Shown piece by piece: positions 27,676 through 36,412 of a DNA stretch of 64,000 bases; the first letter of the stretch is position 1, and every line of letters starts with the position of its first letter. Source of the stretch: Mycobacterium paraffinicum (GTDB lineage: Bacteria; Actinomycetota; Actinomycetes; Mycobacteriales; Mycobacteriaceae); the NCBI RefSeq assembly GCF_001907675.1, contig NZ_MPNT01000001.1, positions 372,001 to 436,000 of the forward strand, in the 5' to 3' direction. The position numbers were made by a program, and so were the translations under genes. The notes below the pieces were generated by a model. The model ran no database searches. It was not told the DNA's origin and saw only the letters and a program-made list of their open reading frames with translations.

Positions 27676-27816
27676 CTATGTGGCCATCCGCCCGTCGAGC
27701 AGGATGCCCAGGCGGACGGCGCCATCTCTGCGGTGCACGCCCTCGATGCGCACCTCGATGTCTGGCCGCCGCGGCTTGCTGGCGGTAGACGTGGCCGGAT
27801 TCTCGAAGGTGATCAT
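27676..27816 (-). CDS. Very small hypothetical protein (46 aa)
   Basis: The ATG at 27816 is preceded by a strong GGAGA site at about 7 bp and opens a 46-codon frame ending at a TAG (27676-27678). The product starts MITFENPAT and has a basic middle followed by a beta-hairpin-like IEVRIEGVHRRDGAVRLGILLDGR. The ribosome-binding site and the following same-strand small gene support it. The sequence could be a small DNA- or protein-binding peptide, but no function can be assigned. Confidence 0.5.
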   Translation of the reverse strand: MITFENPATSTASKPRRPDIEVRIEGVHRRDGAVRLGILLDGRMAT

Positions 27817-27900
27817 CGCCGATCTCCTCTCTCGCTGGGCCCCCGCTTTCTTCAGGGTGCGCCTGCTTTGCCGACTATTTGGGGTGCGACACGGTCACGA

Positions 27901-29382
27901 TTAGGGCAAGACGGTGTGCATCAGCATCACGTCGTATGCCGACCACAGCGACAGGTTGAAGTAGAGGTCCCGGCCCGACGACCAGGGGTGGATCATCGGC
28001 GCGTAGATGCCGCCGGGCATCGAGAACGACGACACGAGCGGTTGCTCGGGGCTCCACGGTCCCTGCGGGGCCGGCGCGGTCCGCGCGACCACGTCGTTGC
28101 TGCCGCCGTTGGTGTAAAGCACCAGGTATTGCTTCAGATAACTGTTGTACTGGGCCGACATCTCGCCCACCGGTCCGGGGAAGATCGGCGTCGCCGCGCC
28201 CGGGTTGTTGGGGACCCAGCGACCGCCCTCGTCACCGTTCCAGTACTGGTACTTGGTGAGGTCCGGCAACTGCCCCGGTGGCACTCGCGACAGGAATGCC
28301 GCGCCGCCGCGCCCCGACGGGGTGCCGAACTGGTAGAGGTAACCGTCGTTGCCCTTCATGAACGCACCCATTTGGAAGTTCTCATTGCCGGGAGTGAACC
28401 CGGCTCCCGGGATGGCGTCCGCGGAGGCCGTGCGGATCGAGGTGGGGAAGATCCCCCAGTTCTGGCCATTGTCATTGGACCTGGCGATCGCCGAGTAGTT
28501 CGTGCTCCACTCGCCGTCGCGGCCCCACTGCCGGATGGACATGTAGCTCATGTACTGCGTCCGGCCGATCGAGATGCCGGCGGTCGGAATGATCCCCGTC
28601 TCGTGCGCGGCCTTGTGAATGGTGTTGACGACCTGCTTGGACAGGCTCGTCGTCCACACCGGCGACCCGGAATACCGGTCGTTCGGCACGCCGTCGGAGA
28701 TGTGGATGCCGTGCGACAGGTCATGGTCCGAGCTGCGGAACAACGTGTTGTAGCGCCACTGCTGGCCCTTGACCTTGCAGTAGCCGAAGGTGTCGCCGAA
28801 TGCCATGAGAACCTGGCGGTTCATCGGATCGCCGTTGTCCCAGGCAATTCCGAGGTCGGTGCCGGAGATGCTGAAACGCTGCAGGGTCTTATTCGGGCCG
28901 TCGGGGCCGGTCACCCAGTCGACGAGCGAGGTCGGCGCTCCGGCGATCGACGGCGGCGGTGGGGCGGGTTGCGGCTGCGGCTGCGGGACCGGGGCGGCGT
29001 TGGGCTGCAACTGACCGGCGTTCGGTGGCTGCGGCAGCCCGGGGACGGGCGGATTGGGCCCGGGCGGGAGCACCTCGGCCTGCGGTCTCATCGGCGCGAC
29101 CTGGCGACCTGGAGTCGTCGGTTTGAGGAACTGGGAGATAAGCGGGCCCAGCCTGGGCAGGGGCGCCTGGTCATTGGTGTGCGTCGGCCGGCGTCCGGTC
29201 GGCGGTTGGACGACCGGCTGGGGTGCGGGCATCGCCGGCGGCGCCACTGGCGGCTCCACGTTCGCTTCCGGTGCGCCGCATGGGGTGGCAAAAGCCGACG
29301 GGGCGGGCCCGATCACGAAGACGAGTCCGACTGCGGCCGCCGACGCCATCGTTAGCGACACACTTCGAAGAATCGCCGACAT
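27901..29382 (-). CDS. Secreted DUF4185-domain protein
   Basis: This 493-residue exported protein has a signal peptide of about 32 residues (hydrophobic core MASAAAVGLVFVIG, cleavage near AFA). A Pro-rich linker to about residue 140 follows, then a globular DUF4185 domain whose repeated W-x-x-G/N strands and SNDNGQNWG motif resemble sialidase/beta-propeller blades. Mycobacterial relatives are surface or secreted proteins of unknown activity; a glycan- or lipid-directed hydrolase is possible but unproven. A GAAAGG ribosome-binding site precedes the ATG. It is monocistronic. Confidence 0.85.
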   Translation of the reverse strand: MSAILRSVSLTMASAAAVGLVFVIGPAPSAFATPCGAPEANVEPPVAPPAMPAPQPVVQPPTGRRPTHTNDQAPLPRLGPLISQFLKPTTPGRQVAPMRPQAEVLPPGPNPPVPGLPQPPNAGQLQPNAAPVPQPQPQPAPPPPSIAGAPTSLVDWVTGPDGPNKTLQRFSISGTDLGIAWDNGDPMNRQVLMAFGDTFGYCKVKGQQWRYNTLFRSSDHDLSHGIHISDGVPNDRYSGSPVWTTSLSKQVVNTIHKAAHETGIIPTAGISIGRTQYMSYMSIRQWGRDGEWSTNYSAIARSNDNGQNWGIFPTSIRTASADAIPGAGFTPGNENFQMGAFMKGNDGYLYQFGTPSGRGGAAFLSRVPPGQLPDLTKYQYWNGDEGGRWVPNNPGAATPIFPGPVGEMSAQYNSYLKQYLVLYTNGGSNDVVARTAPAPQGPWSPEQPLVSSFSMPGGIYAPMIHPWSSGRDLYFNLSLWSAYDVMLMHTVLP

Positions 29383-29773
29383 GTAACACCTTTCGAGCGG
29401 CGGGACACCGCGTTGACGTCCGCAGTTGGCTCATGTGACGATAGTGATTGCTGCGGCGCTTGTGACTAGTGATGCGTCGATAGGTATTCATCCGTGACCG
29501 TGTCGCAACGGAGCCGGTTCTGGCGAACTCTTGCGCCTCGTCGATTAGCTTCGCTACCTCGTGGGCTAATCGCGTCATGTCCCAAATCGCCCGACATTTG
29601 CGGAGCTGCAGGCCCACAAACACCGTCCACCGCCGGCACCCGAGCGACGCTTTCGTCGCGTTGTGGGCTGTTGCCGGCGCCGGTGCCGGTGTTATCCTCC
29701 TGTGACACCGAGATCCGTATAACGGTTCCGAGGAATTCGCTATACGGATCGCACCATCGAGCAGGAGATTCTG
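29383..29773. other. Divergent intergenic region (391 bp) upstream of two secreted-protein genes
   Basis: This region lies between the leftward DUF4185 gene and the rightward small secreted peptide. It is visibly less GC-rich than the genes. It contains the inverted repeat at 29712-29750 and A/T-rich patches such as those around 29485-29500 that could hold promoters. No convincing gene is seen. Confidence 0.6.
29712..29750 (+). promoter_or_regulatory. 10-bp inverted repeat upstream of a small secreted peptide gene
   Basis: The arms GATCCGTATA (29712-29721) and TATACGGATC (29741-29750) match perfectly across a 19-nt spacer. They lie 24 bp before the ATG at 29774 and just before its AGGAG site. 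The arms also contain TATA-like -10 sequences, so this may be a repressor site spanning the promoter or a 5' leader hairpin. Confidence 0.45.
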
Positions 29774-30004
29774 ATGAAAAAGCGGACAATCCAGCGCAAC
29801 GCGCTTCTCGCGGTCGCCGGCGCTTCTATCGCCGCTGCGGCGTGGCTCGGCCACCACCCGGGCACCGCGATGACCGCGGCGCCGGCCGGCACCGAAACCC
29901 AGGCGCCCACCACCACGCCGACGCCGCTCACGACGCTGGCGCCGCCGTCGACCCTCTCGGCGCCGCCGGCCCCGTCGGCGCCCCCGGCACCGCCACTTCC
30001 GTAG
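29774..30004 (+). CDS. Small secreted Pro/Thr/Ala-rich protein
   Basis: This 76-residue product has a good signal peptide (MKKRTIQRNALLAVAGASIAA start, hydrophobic core, cleavage probably near residue 28-35). The rest is low-complexity, built from Ala, Pro, Thr and Ser with an APPAP-type tail. AGGAG lies 8 bp before the ATG. Such peptides in mycobacteria are often exported and sometimes glycosylated, but homology cannot be argued from such composition. It is monocistronic, with an inverted repeat in its promoter. Confidence 0.6.
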   Translation: MKKRTIQRNALLAVAGASIAAAAWLGHHPGTAMTAAPAGTETQAPTTTPTPLTTLAPPSTLSAPPAPSAPPAPPLP

Positions 30005-30240
30005 CGATCGTCGGCGATACGGCGGGCCTTACCGCCGATCACCCACGCGAGCGGCTGTCCGCCTCGCAGTGACTGCCTTGACGCGTCAGCCCGACGGCCG
30101 CCGCGGGCGCGCGGGGCACGGCCGGAACGTCGTGCGTCGAGCGCCCACGCCAGGTACGCTCCCATCCGCCTGCACACCCATCGTCGCGGTCTAGCAAACT
30201 CGGTCGGCACCCTGGGTGGGCTCGCCAAGGAGGGCGACCG

Positions 30241-31653
30241 ATGAGTGACCGTAACGGCCTGCGTGGCAAGCTGTTCGAAAGCCAGGCGTATCTGCGCCGC
30301 GTGGTCGCAGCCTCGATGGCCGGCACGGTCGTTGAATGGTATGAGTTCTTCCTCTACGGCACCGCCGCGACCCTCGTCTTCAGCAAGGTGTTCTTCCCCG
30401 GCGGTGGCAACGAACTCGACGCAATCCTCGCCGCCTTCGTGACCTACGCCGTCGGCTTCGCCGCGCGCCCGCTGGGTGGAATCGTCTTCGGTCAGCTCGG
30501 CGACCGGTACGGCCGCAAGAAGCTGCTGCAGCTCAGCCTGTTGTTGGTCGGCGTCTCCACGTTCGCGATGGGATGCCTGCCCACCTTCGGTCAGATCGGG
30601 TACTGGGCCCCCGCGCTGCTCGTGGTGCTGCGGTTCGCGCAGGGCTTCGCCGTCGGCGGCGAGTGGGGCGGCGCAGTCCTGCTTGTCGCCGAGCACAGCC
30701 CGAAGTCCAGTCGCGGCTTCTGGGCCAGCTGGCCGCAGGCCGGCGTGCCGGGCGGAAACATGCTGGCCACCGTCGTGCTATTGGTCCTCACCTCGATGCT
30801 CTCGGACAAGGCATTCCTGAGCTGGGGCTGGCGCGTTGGCTTCTGGCTGTCGGCGGTCGTCGTGCTGATCGGCTATTACATCCGCACCAAAGTGACGGAC
30901 GCGCCGATCTTTTACGAAGCGCAACGGCAGCTCGAACGAGTCAGGACCGCCAGGGTTGGCGTGGTCGAGGTGTTAAAGCGTTATCCCCGTGGCGTTTTCA
31001 CTGCGATGGGCATGCGGCTCGGCGAGAACACCATGTACTACCTCGTCGTCACCTTCTCCATCACCTATCTGAAAGTCCACGTGCACGCCGCCACCAAGAC
31101 CATCCTGTGGTGGCTGCTGGTGGCGCACGCCGTCCACTTCGTGGTCATCCCGCTGGCCGGACGTCTCAGTGACCGATTTGGCAGGCGCCCAATCTATTTC
31201 ATCGGCGCGATCAGCGCCTGCACCTGGGGCTTCTTCGCGTTCCCGATGATGAACAGCGGCCGTAGTGCCGCTATCTTGTCGGCGATCGCTCTCGGCCTGG
31301 TCATCCACGGCCTCATGTATGCGGTCCAGCCCGCGGCCATGGCCGAAATGTTCCCGACGCGGATGCGCTATTCGGGGGTGTCGCTGGGCTACCAGGTGAC
31401 CTCGATCGTGGCCGGTTCGCTGGCACCGATCATCGCGGTGCGCTTGCTCGAGACCTACAAGTCCGCGGTGCCCATCTCCTGGTACCTGGCGGCGACCGCC
31501 GCCGTGAGCGCCGTGGCCGTCGTTACCACCGTTGAAACCAAAGGCATCGACCTGGCTGCAATCGACTTGGCCGACGCCCGCAAACACGCGGGCATCACGG
31601 CAGGTCAGCCGGATGGGCCCGATCCCACCGAGCTCGTCCCAGGCGCCGTCTAA
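30241..31653 (+). CDS. MFS transporter, metabolite:H+ symporter (MHS) type
   Basis: This 470-residue, 12-TM transporter has the MHS hallmarks: an early VAASMAGTVVEWYEFFLYG segment, loop GQLGDRYGRKKLL between TM2 and TM3, and GRLSDRFGRRPIYF in the second half. Members import small carboxylates such as alpha-ketoglutarate, citrate, shikimate or proline betaine by proton symport. An AAGGAGGG site lies 6 bp before the ATG. There are no operon partners, so the substrate is unclear. Confidence 0.9.
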   Translation: MSDRNGLRGKLFESQAYLRRVVAASMAGTVVEWYEFFLYGTAATLVFSKVFFPGGGNELDAILAAFVTYAVGFAARPLGGIVFGQLGDRYGRKKLLQLSLLLVGVSTFAMGCLPTFGQIGYWAPALLVVLRFAQGFAVGGEWGGAVLLVAEHSPKSSRGFWASWPQAGVPGGNMLATVVLLVLTSMLSDKAFLSWGWRVGFWLSAVVVLIGYYIRTKVTDAPIFYEAQRQLERVRTARVGVVEVLKRYPRGVFTAMGMRLGENTMYYLVVTFSITYLKVHVHAATKTILWWLLVAHAVHFVVIPLAGRLSDRFGRRPIYFIGAISACTWGFFAFPMMNSGRSAAILSAIALGLVIHGLMYAVQPAAMAEMFPTRMRYSGVSLGYQVTSIVAGSLAPIIAVRLLETYKSAVPISWYLAATAAVSAVAVVTTVETKGIDLAAIDLADARKHAGITAGQPDGPDPTELVPGAV

Positions 31654-31902
31654 GCAGTGCGCGACCGCGCCGCACCGAAGCGATCGCCGCGTCGAACGGG
31701 ACACGAGGTTCACTCCGCATGTTTGTCACCCGCCATCCGGGGCAATGTTCCATGAGAGGCGAACGCGTCGGCCGGCCTTCGCGTCCGCCTAGGTCCCGTC
31801 GGTTCAGCCCGAGAGCCGACGGGGCCGCCCCATCTTCGGGCACTCGCTCGCCACACGCTCCCTCGCGGATAGGCCTCATCGTCGCGGCGATCCTGGAGTA
31901 CC

Positions 31903-33138
31903 GTGCGGCGTATGGATGGCTCGGCGGGCGTGTGGATCCTGGGCGGCTGGCAAACCGACTTCGCGCGCAACCTGACCAAGGAGGGCCGCGATTTCGCCGC
32001 CCTGACCGCCGAGGTCGTCGAGGGCACGCTTGGCACGGCCAAGATGGACCCCGCCGACATCGAGGTGGTGCACGTCGGGAACGCCTTCGGGGAGATGTTT
32101 GCCGGCCAGGGCCACCTCGGCGCGATGCCGGCCACGGTCTGCGCCGACCTCTGGGACACCCCCGCCTCGCGCCACGAGGCAGCGTGCGCGTCCGGCAGCA
32201 TCGCGACGTTGTCGGCAATGGCGGATCTGCGGTCCGGCGCCTACGACACCGCCCTGGTGCTGGGCGTCGAGCTTGAGAAGACCGTGGCCGGCGACACGGC
32301 CGCCCAGCACCTGGGCGCCGCCGCGTGGACGGGTCACGAGGGGGCCGGCGCGCGCTACCTCTGGCCGTCGATGTTCGCTCAGGTCGCCGATGAATACGAC
32401 CGGCGCTACGGCCTGGACGACGCGCATCTGCGGGCCATCGCCCAGCTGAACTTCGCCAACGCGCGACGCAACCCCAACGCCCAGACACGCGGGTGGACGG
32501 TGCCCGACCCCATCACGGATGACGACACGATCAACCCCGTCACGGAGGGCCGGTTGCGCCGCTTTGATTGCAGCCAAATGACCGACGGCGGCGCGGGATT
32601 GGTTCTGGTCGGCGACGCCTATTTGCGCGCTCATCCCGATGCGCGCCCCATCGGCCGCATCGACGGCTGGGGGCACCGCACGGTGGGACTGGGTCTGCGG
32701 CAGAAGCTGGACCGTGCCGCCGACGACCCGTACGTGCTCCCGCATGTGCGGGCCGCGGTGCAGGACGCGCTACGGCGCGCGCGGCTGGCCCTCGACGACC
32801 TCGACGGGTACGAGGTGCACGACTGCTTCACCCCCAGCGAGTACCTGGCGATCGACCACATCGGGTTGACCGGCCCGGGTGAGTCGTGGAAAGCGATCGA
32901 AAACGGCGAGATCGAAATCGGCGGCCGACTGCCGATCAACCCCAGCGGCGGGCTGATCGGCGGCGGCCACCCGGTCGGCGCCTCGGGTGTGCGGATGCTG
33001 CTCGACGCGGCCAAACAGGTCAGCGGCGCAGCCGGCGAGTACCAGGTCGACGGGGCCAAGACCTTCGGCACCCTCAATTTCGGCGGCAGCACCGCCACGA
33101 CGGTGAGTTTCGTTGTCAGCACCGCAGCAGGTGCCTGA
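31903..33138 (+). CDS. Thiolase-family protein (Rv0914c-like)
   Basis: This 411-residue thiolase-fold enzyme of the SCP2-thiolase/lipid-carrier type has the nucleophile Cys in the HEAACASGS context (about residue 90), NPSGGLIGGGHPVGASG near the C-terminus and a final FGTLNFGGS segment. It probably cleaves or forms a beta-ketoacyl-CoA. The GTG at 31903 gives the length I recall for Rv0914c; an ATG three codons later is equally possible. It is followed 1 bp later by a carotenoid-oxygenase-family gene, matching the M. tuberculosis order. Confidence 0.88.
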   Translation: MRRMDGSAGVWILGGWQTDFARNLTKEGRDFAALTAEVVEGTLGTAKMDPADIEVVHVGNAFGEMFAGQGHLGAMPATVCADLWDTPASRHEAACASGSIATLSAMADLRSGAYDTALVLGVELEKTVAGDTAAQHLGAAAWTGHEGAGARYLWPSMFAQVADEYDRRYGLDDAHLRAIAQLNFANARRNPNAQTRGWTVPDPITDDDTINPVTEGRLRRFDCSQMTDGGAGLVLVGDAYLRAHPDARPIGRIDGWGHRTVGLGLRQKLDRAADDPYVLPHVRAAVQDALRRARLALDDLDGYEVHDCFTPSEYLAIDHIGLTGPGESWKAIENGEIEIGGRLPINPSGGLIGGGHPVGASGVRMLLDAAKQVSGAAGEYQVDGAKTFGTLNFGGSTATTVSFVVSTAAGA

Positions 33139-33139
33139 C

Positions 33140-34654
33140 ATGGACGTCGCGATCGTCGGCAAGTTTTTGTCCACGCTGCCCGAGGACGACGACCACCCGT
33201 ACCGGACCGGGCCGTGGCGTCCCCAGACCACCGAGTGGGACGCCGACGACCTGACCGCCGTGGCAGGGGAAATCCCGCGCGACCTGGACGGCATCTACCT
33301 GCGTAACACCGAGAACCCGCTGCACCCGGCGCTGCAGACCTATCACCCGTTCGACGGCGACGGCATGCTGCACATGGTCGGCTTCCGCGACGGAAAGGCG
33401 TTCTACCGCAATCGTTTTGTGCGGACCGACGGCTTTCTGGCGGAGAACGAGGCCGGCGAGCCACTCTGGCCTGGGCTGGCCGAGCCGGTGCAACTGGCCA
33501 AGCGCGAGAGGGGCTGGGGCGCGCGCACCCGGATGAAGGACGCGTCGAGCACCGACGTCGTCGTGCACCGGGGTGTGGCGCTGACCAGCTTCTACCAGTG
33601 CGGCGACCTCTACCGGGTGAATCCGTATTCGGGCGAAACCCTGGGCAAGGAGACCTGGAACGGGCGGTTCCCCACCGACTGGGGCGTGTCCGCGCACCCG
33701 AAGGTCGACGCCAAGGCCGGCGAACTGCTGTTCTTCAACTACAGCAAGCGGGCCCCGTACATGCGCTACGGCGTCGTCGACCAGAGCAACGAGTTGGTCC
33801 ACTACGTCGACATCCAGCTGCCAGGACCGCGACTCCCCCACGACATGGCGTTCACCGAAAACTACGTCATCCTCAATGATTTCCCGTTGTTCTGGGACCC
33901 CGCCCTACTCGAGCACGACGTGCACGTGCCGCGCTTCTATCCCGACATCCCGTCGCGGTTCGCGATCCTTCCCCGCCGCGGCGGACCCGGCGAAATTCGA
34001 TGGTTCGAGGCGGACCCGACCTTCGTGCTGCACTTCGTCAACGCCTACGAGGACGGTGACGAGGTCGTGCTCGACGGCTTCTTCGAGGGCGATCCTTCCC
34101 CGGCCGACACCGGTGGATCCAAGTGGGACAAGCTATTTCGCTTCCTGGCGCTGGACCGGCTGCAGTCGCGGCTGCACCGGTGGCGGTTCAACCTGACCAC
34201 CGGCGCCGTGCGGGAAGAGCGGCTGTCGGACTCCATCACCGAGTTCGGCACCATCAATCCCGATTACGCCGCCGGCAACTACCGCTACGCCTACGCCGCG
34301 ACCGGCAAACCCGGCTGGTTCCTGTTCGACGGGCTGGTCAAACACGACCTGCACACCGGAAGCCAACAGGAATTCTCCTTCGGCGAAGGTGTCTACGGCA
34401 GCGAGACGGCGATGGCGCCGCGCGTCGGTGCCACCGGCGAGGACGACGGTTACCTGGTCACGCTGACCACCGACATGAACACCGACGCCTCCTACTGCGT
34501 GGTCTTCGACGCCGGCCGGATCGCCGACGGACCGGTGTGCAAACTTCGACTGCCCGAGCGCATCTCGAGCGGCACCCATTCGACGTGGGCACCCGGCGAA
34601 CAGTTGCGACACTGGGACACCGCGGAGTCGGCGGCCGAAGCGGTGGGGCTGTGA
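33140..34654 (+). CDS. Carotenoid-oxygenase-family dioxygenase (Rv0913c-like)
   Basis: This 504-residue RPE65/CCO-type non-heme iron enzyme starts with FDGDGMLHMVGFRDG-type blades and has the expected four iron-binding histidines in SAHPK, PHDMAF, VLHFVNAYEDGD and GTHSTW contexts. It would cleave a C=C bond of an apocarotenoid, stilbene or related substrate with O2. The start at 33140 lies 1 bp after the thiolase stop, and the stop overlaps the next ATG (ATGA), so the three genes form one operon. Confidence 0.92.
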   Translation: MDVAIVGKFLSTLPEDDDHPYRTGPWRPQTTEWDADDLTAVAGEIPRDLDGIYLRNTENPLHPALQTYHPFDGDGMLHMVGFRDGKAFYRNRFVRTDGFLAENEAGEPLWPGLAEPVQLAKRERGWGARTRMKDASSTDVVVHRGVALTSFYQCGDLYRVNPYSGETLGKETWNGRFPTDWGVSAHPKVDAKAGELLFFNYSKRAPYMRYGVVDQSNELVHYVDIQLPGPRLPHDMAFTENYVILNDFPLFWDPALLEHDVHVPRFYPDIPSRFAILPRRGGPGEIRWFEADPTFVLHFVNAYEDGDEVVLDGFFEGDPSPADTGGSKWDKLFRFLALDRLQSRLHRWRFNLTTGAVREERLSDSITEFGTINPDYAAGNYRYAYAATGKPGWFLFDGLVKHDLHTGSQQEFSFGEGVYGSETAMAPRVGATGEDDGYLVTLTTDMNTDASYCVVFDAGRIADGPVCKLRLPERISSGTHSTWAPGEQLRHWDTAESAAEAVGL

Positions 34655-35133
34655 TGGCACACCACCCCCGCCGCACCACACACTGGCCCCCGCAGCTGGC
34701 GCCGATCGGCGGCATCCGGTTCGCGCGCCGGTCCTCGAACTTCCAAGACACGGTGCGGTTCTACCGCGAGGTCGTCGGGCTGCCGCTCTTCGAGACGTTC
34801 GGTGAGAGCTACGGCAGCAACGGCGCCATCTTCGGCCTGCCCAGCTGGAACCTGACCCTGGAGATCGTGGAATCCGCCGAGCCCGTCGCGGTGGACCACC
34901 ACGAACAGCTGTGCCTGTACTTTCCGGACCGGCCGGCCCAGCAGGAGGCGATTGCGCGGCTGCAGGCCGCGGGACACGAACCGGTCGAACAGCACCCGTA
35001 CTGGGAGGCGACGGGCGCGGTCACCTACCGCGACCCGGACGGCCGCGAAATTGTGTTCGCGCCCTTCGTGTTCGGCGTCAACGAGCCCGGCGAGAGCGCC
35101 AGCTCGGGCAGTCACGAGTTCCCGTCGCCCTAG
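34654..35133 (+). CDS. VOC-superfamily (glyoxalase-like) protein
   Basis: This 159-residue single-domain VOC protein begins, after a short leader, with IGGIRFARRSSNFQDTVRFYREVVGLPLFE and ends with AVTYRDPDGREIVFAPFVFG, the first and last betaalphabetabetabeta modules. It could be a small metal-dependent lyase, isomerase or dioxygenase. The ATG overlaps the dioxygenase stop, so translation is coupled and it may act on the dioxygenase product. Convergent with the membrane protein at 35138. Confidence 0.85.
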   Translation: MAHHPRRTTHWPPQLAPIGGIRFARRSSNFQDTVRFYREVVGLPLFETFGESYGSNGAIFGLPSWNLTLEIVESAEPVAVDHHEQLCLYFPDRPAQQEAIARLQAAGHEPVEQHPYWEATGAVTYRDPDGREIVFAPFVFGVNEPGESASSGSHEFPSP

Positions 35134-35137
35134 GTCG

Positions 35138-35572
35138 TCAGCGGCCGGACCGTCGCGAAGCCAACGCCGTGATGACCGCCGCGATCGAGCACACCACCGC
35201 GCAGACCGCCGCCACCGCGCCGACGTAAAGGCCGTACTGCGCCGACACCGGCGGATTGACGTTCAGCTTGTAGTACCACGCCGTGAGCGCGACGATCAGC
35301 AACGAGATCAACAGTGCGCCAACCGAAGCCAGCCGCACGGACAGGCCGCGGCCGACCATCGCGCCGGTGACCAGCAGCGCCGAGGACAACAGGACGATGA
35401 GCTGGCCCGCGCCGAATCCGCGCGGGAGTTCCAGGTTGCCGTGCGCGCCCCCGATGGCGTTGGCCCAGCCTCCACCGTTGACGGCCGTCGTCAGCCACGG
35501 CAGCCACGCACTGGCCGAGATCACCAACGCGAAAAGCGCCACCAGCCAACCAGGGCGCAGCCGGGGAGTCAT
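35138..35572 (-). CDS. Small four-helix membrane protein (Rv0912-like)
   Basis: This 144-residue protein has four predicted TM segments (about residues 9-29, 50-70, 76-96, 110-132) separated by short loops, with a Gly/Asn-rich external loop after TM1 (WLTTAVNGGGWANAIGG). It corresponds in position to Rv0912 of M. tuberculosis, a conserved transmembrane protein of unknown role. It overlaps no neighbour and is separated from the upstream SRPBCC gene by a hairpin region. Confidence 0.82.
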   Translation of the reverse strand: MTPRLRPGWLVALFALVISASAWLPWLTTAVNGGGWANAIGGAHGNLELPRGFGAGQLIVLLSSALLVTGAMVGRGLSVRLASVGALLISLLIVALTAWYYKLNVNPPVSAQYGLYVGAVAAVCAVVCSIAAVITALASRRSGR

Positions 35573-35612
35573 GCTAGCGAGATTAACCGACTAGGGACCG
35601 TACCTGTGCGAT

Positions 35613-35668
35613 CGAGCGTCACGCTAGCGTGGCGCCCGCGAGCAACCAACACGCCAGCGTGACGCTCG
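35613..35668. repeat. 17-bp inverted repeat, probable hairpin/terminator
   Basis: The arms CGAGCGTCACGCTAGCG (35613-35629) and CGCCAGCGTGACGCTCG (35652-35668) pair with a single mismatch across a 22-nt loop. The left arm also contains the self-complementary CACGCTAGCGTG. It sits 17 bp after the SRPBCC stop and 41 bp before the membrane-protein start, so it could end the ctpE operon transcript. No T-run is present, as is usual in mycobacteria. Confidence 0.5.
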
Positions 35669-35685
35669 GGCGGAATGGTACGCGA

Positions 35686-36159
35686 TCAGCGTCGAACGCC
35701 GCCGTGTCCGTTCATGCCGGGGTCGGGTCTGGTGAACACCGTGACGAAGTTCTGCAGCGACGTGTCGATGTCGCCGCGCAGGGCGGCGGCGACGATCATG
35801 CCGATCGGCCCGAACAGCGCCGGGCCGCCGAGGTGCACGTCGAAGCTGACGATGGAGCCCTCCTCGGCGGGCTGGATCTTCGCCATCAGCTTGACCTTCA
35901 CGCCGCCGACACCGTCGCCGTTGAGCGTCATGCCTTCCGGCGGCTTGTACCGCACGACCGTCCATTTGATCCGGTTGTACATGCCCTTGACTTCGACGAT
36001 CGACTCCACAACCGTGCCCTTGTCGATGTCGTCGGGCAGTTTGCTGCGCCACACCCGGTGGATGGTCAGCCAGTCCTTGTACCGGGACAGGTCGGAGGCA
36101 TGCTTCCAGGCCACCTCGGGCGGCAGCGGGACGTCGATGGATCCGGAGAGTTTCGCCAT
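35686..36159 (-). CDS. SRPBCC-fold protein (Rv0910-like, putative toxin)
   Basis: This 157-residue START/SRPBCC-fold protein starts MAKLSGSIDVPLPPEVAWKHASDLSRYKDWL and has a long C-terminal helix with a DIDTSLQNFV motif. The ATG at 36159 is preferred over the upstream open frame because it follows the antitoxin-like gene by 4 bp. In M. tuberculosis the equivalent Rv0909-Rv0910 pair has been listed as a toxin-antitoxin module. The SRPBCC fold more usually binds hydrophobic ligands, so the toxin role should be treated with caution. Confidence 0.85.
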   Translation of the reverse strand: MAKLSGSIDVPLPPEVAWKHASDLSRYKDWLTIHRVWRSKLPDDIDKGTVVESIVEVKGMYNRIKWTVVRYKPPEGMTLNGDGVGGVKVKLMAKIQPAEEGSIVSFDVHLGGPALFGPIGMIVAAALRGDIDTSLQNFVTVFTRPDPGMNGHGGVRR

Positions 36160-36163
36160 GAGC

Positions 36164-36352
36164 TCAGTTCTGGTTGTCGCCTTTTGCCGCGGCGTCGGCC
36201 GCCTTCTTGGCTTCTTCCTGGACTTTGTGGATGGTGTCCGAGTATTTCCCCTGCGTCTTGTCGTCGACGAATTCGCCGGCCTTGTCGATCGCCGTCTCGA
36301 CCTTGTCGGCGTTCTGCGACAGCAGGTCTTTGGCCTTGTCGAAGAATCCCAT
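36164..36352 (-). CDS. MT0933-type antitoxin-family small protein (Rv0909-like)
   Basis: This 62-residue highly charged helical protein begins [27 protein letters not shown], the signature of the MT0933_antitox family, and has a Lys/Ala-rich C-terminus ([11 protein letters not shown]). It is followed 4 bp later by the SRPBCC gene, its proposed toxin partner. Similar proteins are common in mycobacteria as CsbD-like stress proteins, so an antitoxin function is plausible but not certain. Confidence 0.85.
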   Translation of the reverse strand: MGFFDKAKDLLSQNADKVETAIDKAGEFVDDKTQGKYSDTIHKVQEEAKKAADAAAKGDNQN

Positions 36353-36412
36353 GTACCCCGTCCTTTCCCCGCCGGAAATCCTACTAAGCTTGCGGGCCCG
36401 CGCTCCGGGTGG

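Noticed and set aside
35686..36352. A classical toxin-antitoxin module
   Set aside because: Listed only as putative: the SRPBCC fold is not a typical toxin, and these genes are embedded in an operon with ctpE without other hallmarks such as an autoregulated promoter.
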